64,000 nucleotides of DNA, taken from assembly GCA_030159075.1 (NCBI GenBank), contig BROG01000006.1:560501-624500 (forward strand). The letters are read 5' to 3'. Positions within the stretch are counted from its first letter, which is position 1, and the number at the start of each line of letters is the position of its first letter. Of this stretch, positions 28,101 to 34,720 are shown in pieces. The notes under the pieces were generated by a model that did not search any database, was not told the origin of the DNA, and worked only from the letters and a program-made list of their open reading frames with translations. This stretch comes from Atrina japonica. Its lineage: Eukaryota; Mollusca; Bivalvia; Pterioida; Pinnidae. Made by a program: the position numbers and the translations under genes.

Positions 28101-31100
28101 ACGGAGAATGACTTCCTTGTCATCTCCTAGGGTGTTGACAAGCTACACGTGTTATGACGTCACAATATAATTTATGACGTAGAACTTCTGTGGCATCTAG
28201 AATGCAGTACATTTTTATGTCAGACTTGACATAGATCTGTGTAGATCTATATAGACATGTAGTTTATGTGTAGATGTACATAGACATATATTTAAGACAT
28301 GGGAGAATCTCAAGCCACAGGTTTGTCATTCAAGAATCTTACCCTCAGATTGAAATTACTTTGTCATACCCACAAGATAGGGGTTGATTCTATAAGTCAT
28401 CTGTAAATAATGGGAGATTGTTTTATAGGTCACCCAAGTTACTCACTCACTCGAATTACTTACTCAACAAATAAAACTGACCAGTCTGTTGCCTTAACCT
28501 AATGTGTATGTTGTGTACAGTTTTGATAATTTTGAACTTTGCAAAAACTGTTAAATCAATTCTTTTAAATTTAATTTTATAAAACATATTTCTAGGGAAA
28601 AGGTAATGAATATCCTATATTTCCCCAAGTCCTTTGACATGTGCAGATGTTTGAGGGACATGAATGGTGTCATTTTGGCATTTTCTTCTATCCTTGGTAA
28701 AAATTTTCATTTCTAATTTTACAAATTTGTAGAGATGATTTGAGTGATTTTTAGAAAATAAATCAAAATGTTAAATAATATGTATGTAATCAGATAGATA
28801 GTATGAAAAATACTGATATTCTTCTATTCTTTTTAAGTAAGTCAAGTGTTTGAACTTTTTCACCTGATATATATATATATATATACACATATTACAAACA
28901 ATACTCATACTTTTGTAGCTGGAAGCTGTACAGTGCAACTTGGATTGGAAAGTCCCATGTACAATTTACTTCAAGAGACGTTATATCAACAAGTTCTATG
29001 ACCTACAAGGTACCAAGTCTTTTTATGTCCCCCATATCATAGATTTAGAGGCATGTTGTTTTTTGGTCTGGTTTCATTCGATTCAGCTGTATTTCCCCAT
29101 GTTACTCTTACATGAGGTCAGTAATTGGCACAATCCAGTCATATTTGCCAGAGTTGCGGAAATTTAGGATTTGCAAAATTAACATTGTCACTTGAGATTC
29201 TACTAGTCTGAATTGACTGGAAGAATGACTTTCCAGAAAATGAGATTGCACCATATTTATGTACTTGGTTGATTTATCAGAATAATTTTTTAACATGTTT
29301 GAGGAACTTTACGTTTCATGAAATTGATTTGTATTTACAGTGAAGTGCCCAATCGTCGCTGATGTTCTTACAAGTGATTACGGTCTTGTAAACCCAGAAA
29401 AACGTATCATGACATTTACACCACTGGAAAATGATGAAATTCCCAAGAAAGGGGACACTGTGGCTTTGGATGCAGAATTTGTGTCCTTGAATCAGGTTTG
29501 TTCAGCATGGTCTTACTATAATTTCTTATAAGCTTTTTTCAACATGAAGTATGTTCTATTGGAACATGTATCAACAGACCTCACGATTTGCTTTGTCTCA
29601 CAGTTTTATTAATCACCCCCTCCCACTGAGTAAATTATAGGTTTGTTTTGTGTCTGACCTTAATACTGGACCTGTTACCCTTTGAAATACCTTAATTGTA
29701 TGAGATCTCACTATTAGTGGCCAGCTATTTAGGAATTGTAAATCATCAGTTTTGTACTTTATTATAGCAGTATTAATCTTATTGTGAGCCGAACATGGCT
29801 CAGTCGGTAGCACGCTCGACCCTTGATCTTGAGTTTGAGTCCAGCCGGCTGCAGGTTGGTTTCCTGTCCTTCAGATGAGACAGTAAAAGCCGAGGTCCTG
29901 TGTCACCCTAGGTGTCAGCACATTAAAGAACCCTCACTGCTCAATGGCCGTAAGTGCCGAGCATAGTCCAAAGTTTGAAGCCCTTCACCGGCAGTTGATG
30001 ACGTCTCCATATGAGTGAGAGATTATTGAGTGGGATGTTAAACAACAACAAACAAACAAAACAATCTTATTGTGGTCAGTCATGACTCTGTTCTATGTTT
30101 TTTTCTGCTCCAAGTTCACACAGTAACAATACAGAAACTTGGCACCCGAGCATAATGTCCATTTTCCTTTGTGTAATATGTTTATAAATCTTCCATATTG
30201 ATGTGATTACATTCTATGAAAAAACCAAATACTGATGATTAGATTTACTGACATTATTTTCATATTTGTTAAATTTTCGTCTCATTAGGAAGAATCTGAG
30301 CTTCGCAGTGATGGTACCAGGTCCATGATTAAACCAAGTCATCTTGCTGTCGCAAGAATCACTTGTGTTAGAGGGTAAGTCTTTTAACCATTTGTGGTAT
30401 GTTCTGTAAAATTTACAAATATTGTCACCATTGTATCATACATAGCTACAAATGTCAGTATGTAGGCTATAAAATTGTGGTTTTTGGTTAGCAGGAATAC
30501 AGTTCATTTTATGGTAAAGAAAATTTTTGTACTGATCTATATTCATAATCCATGATCAGTAATATCCATATAACCTGGAGGGAAGGAGTTTTGTGAATCC
30601 TTACTTGACCTGGACGAATTTAGATTTTAGATAACGCATTAGAATTACACCGGCGATAGTTGTTGTTCCAACATGTTATCATACATAAGCGCTTTTCACG
30701 TGAAGCCAGTCTCAACGGAAATAGTATTGACCGCATGGTAATCAAAAGGTTACTCCATCCCACCAAGTTATATGAATTGGACAATAAAATCATTCACTTT
30801 TGCCCGGAATTTTTTTTTTTTTTTTAAATATGCAACAATATGACCCAACTTTCTTATCGTCATCTGATAATTTTCTTCTTGAAATAGTGTGCTTCTTGGG
30901 TTGTTTAAACAACATCTAATGTCAATCCCAAAGCATGCAGAAACAGTAGTAACGGTTCAAAATAGTCTGTCCACATAAATTCAAAGGGAGATAACTCTAA
31001 CATAACTCACTCTACTATACAAAATATTTTATGGAACCAGTTTTGTGCTAGATTACAGTACAGAATTTTACAGCAAAATGTATAGCACCATAGCGATTTT

Positions 31101-34100
31101 ATCTAGGTACTGTATTGAGGAAAATAAATTGCTGTGTTAAAATTTGCTATATATCCATGGTGTTGATAAACCTGTGAATTTAAGGAAAAGTTTAAAAAAA
31201 GTTTGTAATAAAAATTGTACAGTGTACTTGATGTATTATGGACTGCCTTGGCAGAATCTGGTGTTAATGTCATGCTACTCCCAATCCATGAATTAAAAAT
31301 TGTGATTGTGTCAAGAAAGAGGAAATTTTGAAAGTTACAAATTAGGGAAATAAACCTCATTACAGTATGTGGAAATAAACCCCATTACAGAATGTAGTAA
31401 TAAACCCTATTACAGTATATAGAAGAAACTGCATTAAAGTATGTGGAATAAACCCTATTACAGTATGTAGAATAAACACCATTACATTATGTGGAAATCA
31501 ACCCCATTACAGAATGTGGAAATAAACCCCATTACAGTATATGTAAATAAACCCCATTACAGTATAGAATAATCCCCATTACAGTATGTAGAAATAATCC
31601 CCATTACAGTATGTGGAAATAATCCCCATTACAGTATGTGGAAATAATCCCCATTACAGTATGTGGAAATAATCCCCATTACAGTATGTGGAAATAATCC
31701 CCATTACAGTATGTAGAAATCAACCCCATTACAGTATGTGGAAATAAACCCCATTACAATATGTGGAAATAAACCCCATTACAGTATGTAGAATAAAAAC
31801 CCAATTACAGTATGTAGAAATAAACCCCATTACAGTATGTGGAAATAATCCCCATTACAGTATGTGGAAATAATCCCCATTACAGTATGTAGAAATCAAC
31901 CCCATTACAGTATGTGGAAATAAACCCCATTACAATATGTGGAAATAAACCCCATTACAGTATGTAGAAATAAACCCCATTACAGTATGTAGAAATCAAC
32001 CCCATTACAGTATGTGGAAATAAACCCCATTACAGTATGTAGAAATCAACCCCATTACAGTATGTGGAAATAAACCCCATTACAATATGTGGAAATAAAC
32101 CCCATTACAGTATGTAGAATAAAAACCCAATTACAGTATGTGGAAATAAACCCCATTACAGTATGTAGAATAAAAACCCAATTACAGTATGTGGAAATAA
32201 ACCCCATTACAGTATGTAGAATAAAAACCCAATTACAGTATGTGGAAATAAACCCCATTACAGTATGTAGAATAAAAACCCAATTACAGTATGTGGAAAT
32301 AAACCCCATTACAGTATGTAGATTAAACCCCATTACAGTATGTGAAATAAACCTCATTACAATATGTAAAAATCAACCCCATTACAGTATGTAGAAATAA
32401 ACTCAATTACAATATTTGTTCACAATATTTGTTTATGTTTTGAAGGGGTGGCGACAAGGCAGGTGAACCTTTTATTGATGATTACATTTCCACACAAGAA
32501 CAGGTTGGTACACAAAGTGATCATATTACGCCATTATTTTATTTAACAGTGTTTAATGTATGGACAATGTAGTACTATATTACAACTACACCTTCGTATT
32601 GTAAGCAGAACTAAACAGGTGTATATCTGTAGTACTGACTATAGAAACTACTTGTGTCCATTGTAAGCAGAGATACACAGGTGTACGTATACACCAGTGT
32701 AGGTCTATCAAGATAAATTGGCACATGTTTACAAACACAGCAAGTCTAAATTGAATCATAACAAAAGTGACAGACTTAATTTCAGCAACAGAAATATTAC
32801 AGCTACAGTAATACATGAAGTCATGATTTACATGTGCATTCCTATTTTTGGAAAATAAGCTGTATTGCTTTGGTTTCTGACTGAACCCGGATGTTCTACT
32901 TTACCTTGGTATACCTGTACACCTGTAAGCAGAGTGAGACAGCTGTACATTTATAGGTATAGAAATTGAGAAATTTTCAAATTAGACATATTTATTTTAA
33001 CCAGAGCTTGACAAGTGTACATCTAACAAGGTACTTTATTTTTTATTTTTCATTTTAACAGGTTGTCGATTATCTGACACAGTGGTCAGGAATCCAGCCA
33101 GGTGACTTGGATCCAGCACTGTCCACTAAACATCTGACCACACTGAAGTCAACATATCAGAAATTGCGATACCTGGTAGATGTTGGAGTGACATTTTTAG
33201 GTCATGGTTTGAAAAAAGACTTCCGTGTCATTAATATTACGGTAAGGTCATAAATAATTGGTTAAGGCACCTAGTTCTTAGAATTCGACTGTAAAATTAT
33301 AAAGTCTCATGTTTTGACAGTTTTGTAGGTGTGAGTAAGCAGTAGTGATGGCTAGAGCATCATGATTTATTAAATAATATTTCTCACCTCTTTTCAGTGA
33401 GCTGGTTCTCACAACTGGTCAGCGAGCTGTCTCATTTTTAGTCAGTGAGCTAGTTCTCACCTCTAATCAGAGAGCCAGTTTTAACCTCTAATCAGTATAC
33501 AGTTCTCACTTCTAGTCAGTGAGCCAATTCTAGCCTCAAATCAGTGAGCCAGTTCTCACCTCTTGTTAGTGAACTAGTTCTGACCTCTAGTCAGTACATG
33601 AGCCAGTTCCACTAGTCAGTGAGCCAGTTCTCACTTCCAGTCAGTGAGCCAGTTCTCACCTCTAGTTAGTGAGCCAGTTCTTACCTCTAGTTAGTGAGCC
33701 AGTTCTTACCTCTAGTTAGTAGTTAGTAAGCTGGTTCTTACCTCTCATCGGTGAGCCAGTTTTCATCTTTTGTTAGTGAGCTCGTTCTTACCTCTAGTCA
33801 GTGAGCCAGATCTTACCTCTAGTTAGTGAACCAGTTCTCATCTCTAGTTAGTGAGTCAGTCTTCACCTCTAGTCAGTCAGCCAGTTCTCACCTCTAGTCA
33901 GTGAGTCAGTCCTCATCTGTAGTCAGTCAGCCAGTTCTCACCTCTAGTTAGTGAACCTGTTCTCACCTCTAGTTAGTGAGCCAGTTCTAACCTCTAGTTA
34001 GTGAGCCAGTTCTTACCTCTAGTTAGTAGTTAGTAAGCTGGTTCTTACCTCTCATTGGTAAGCAAGTTCTCATCTTTTGTTAGTGAGCTCGTTCTTACCT

Positions 34101-34687
34101 CTAGTCAGTGAGCCAGATCTTACCTCTAGTTAGTGAACCAGTTGTCATCTCTAGTTAGTGAGCCAGTCCTCACCTCTAGTCAGTCAGCCAGTTCTCACCT
34201 CTAGTCAGTGAGTCAGTCCTCATCTGTAGTCAGTCAGCCAGTTCTCACCTCTAGTTAGTGAACCTGTTCTCACCTCTAGTTGGTGAGCCAGTTCTCACCT
34301 CTAGCCAGTCAGCCAGTTCTCACCTCTCATCAGTGAGTCAGTTCTCACGTGTAGTCAATATTGATAATCCTGTAGAATTACTTTTGTGGATTGAATGTCA
34401 CACATCTAACCTGTAAGATACATAAGTATAGCCCATATGAGTTAGTCCAATAAACTGGAGATATCATTTCTTTTCAGGTTCCGAAAGTTCAGATCACTGA
34501 TACAGTACAACTATTTCACATACCTCGACAGAGAATGATATCACTGAAGTTCCTGGCTTGGTACTTTCTGAGTGAGTTGCAATCTGTTGTATAAATTATT
34601 GAATTGACTATAATTGTTTGATGCATTGTTTTATTACAATTTTTCTGGGGTAAAAATGTAGGACATTGCAAAAATTTGTTGGGACCA

Positions 34688-34720
<33 letters not shown>

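Noticed and set aside
29787..29860. Possible tRNA gene (A and B boxes present)
   Set aside because: The clover-leaf is not complete and the sequence continues into a SINE body and tail with target duplications. The same applies to 55018, 23857 and 49598 (minus).
32055..32394. Two opposite open frames of about 100 codons
   Set aside because: Both are readings of the 25-bp minisatellite in PAN2 intron 21.
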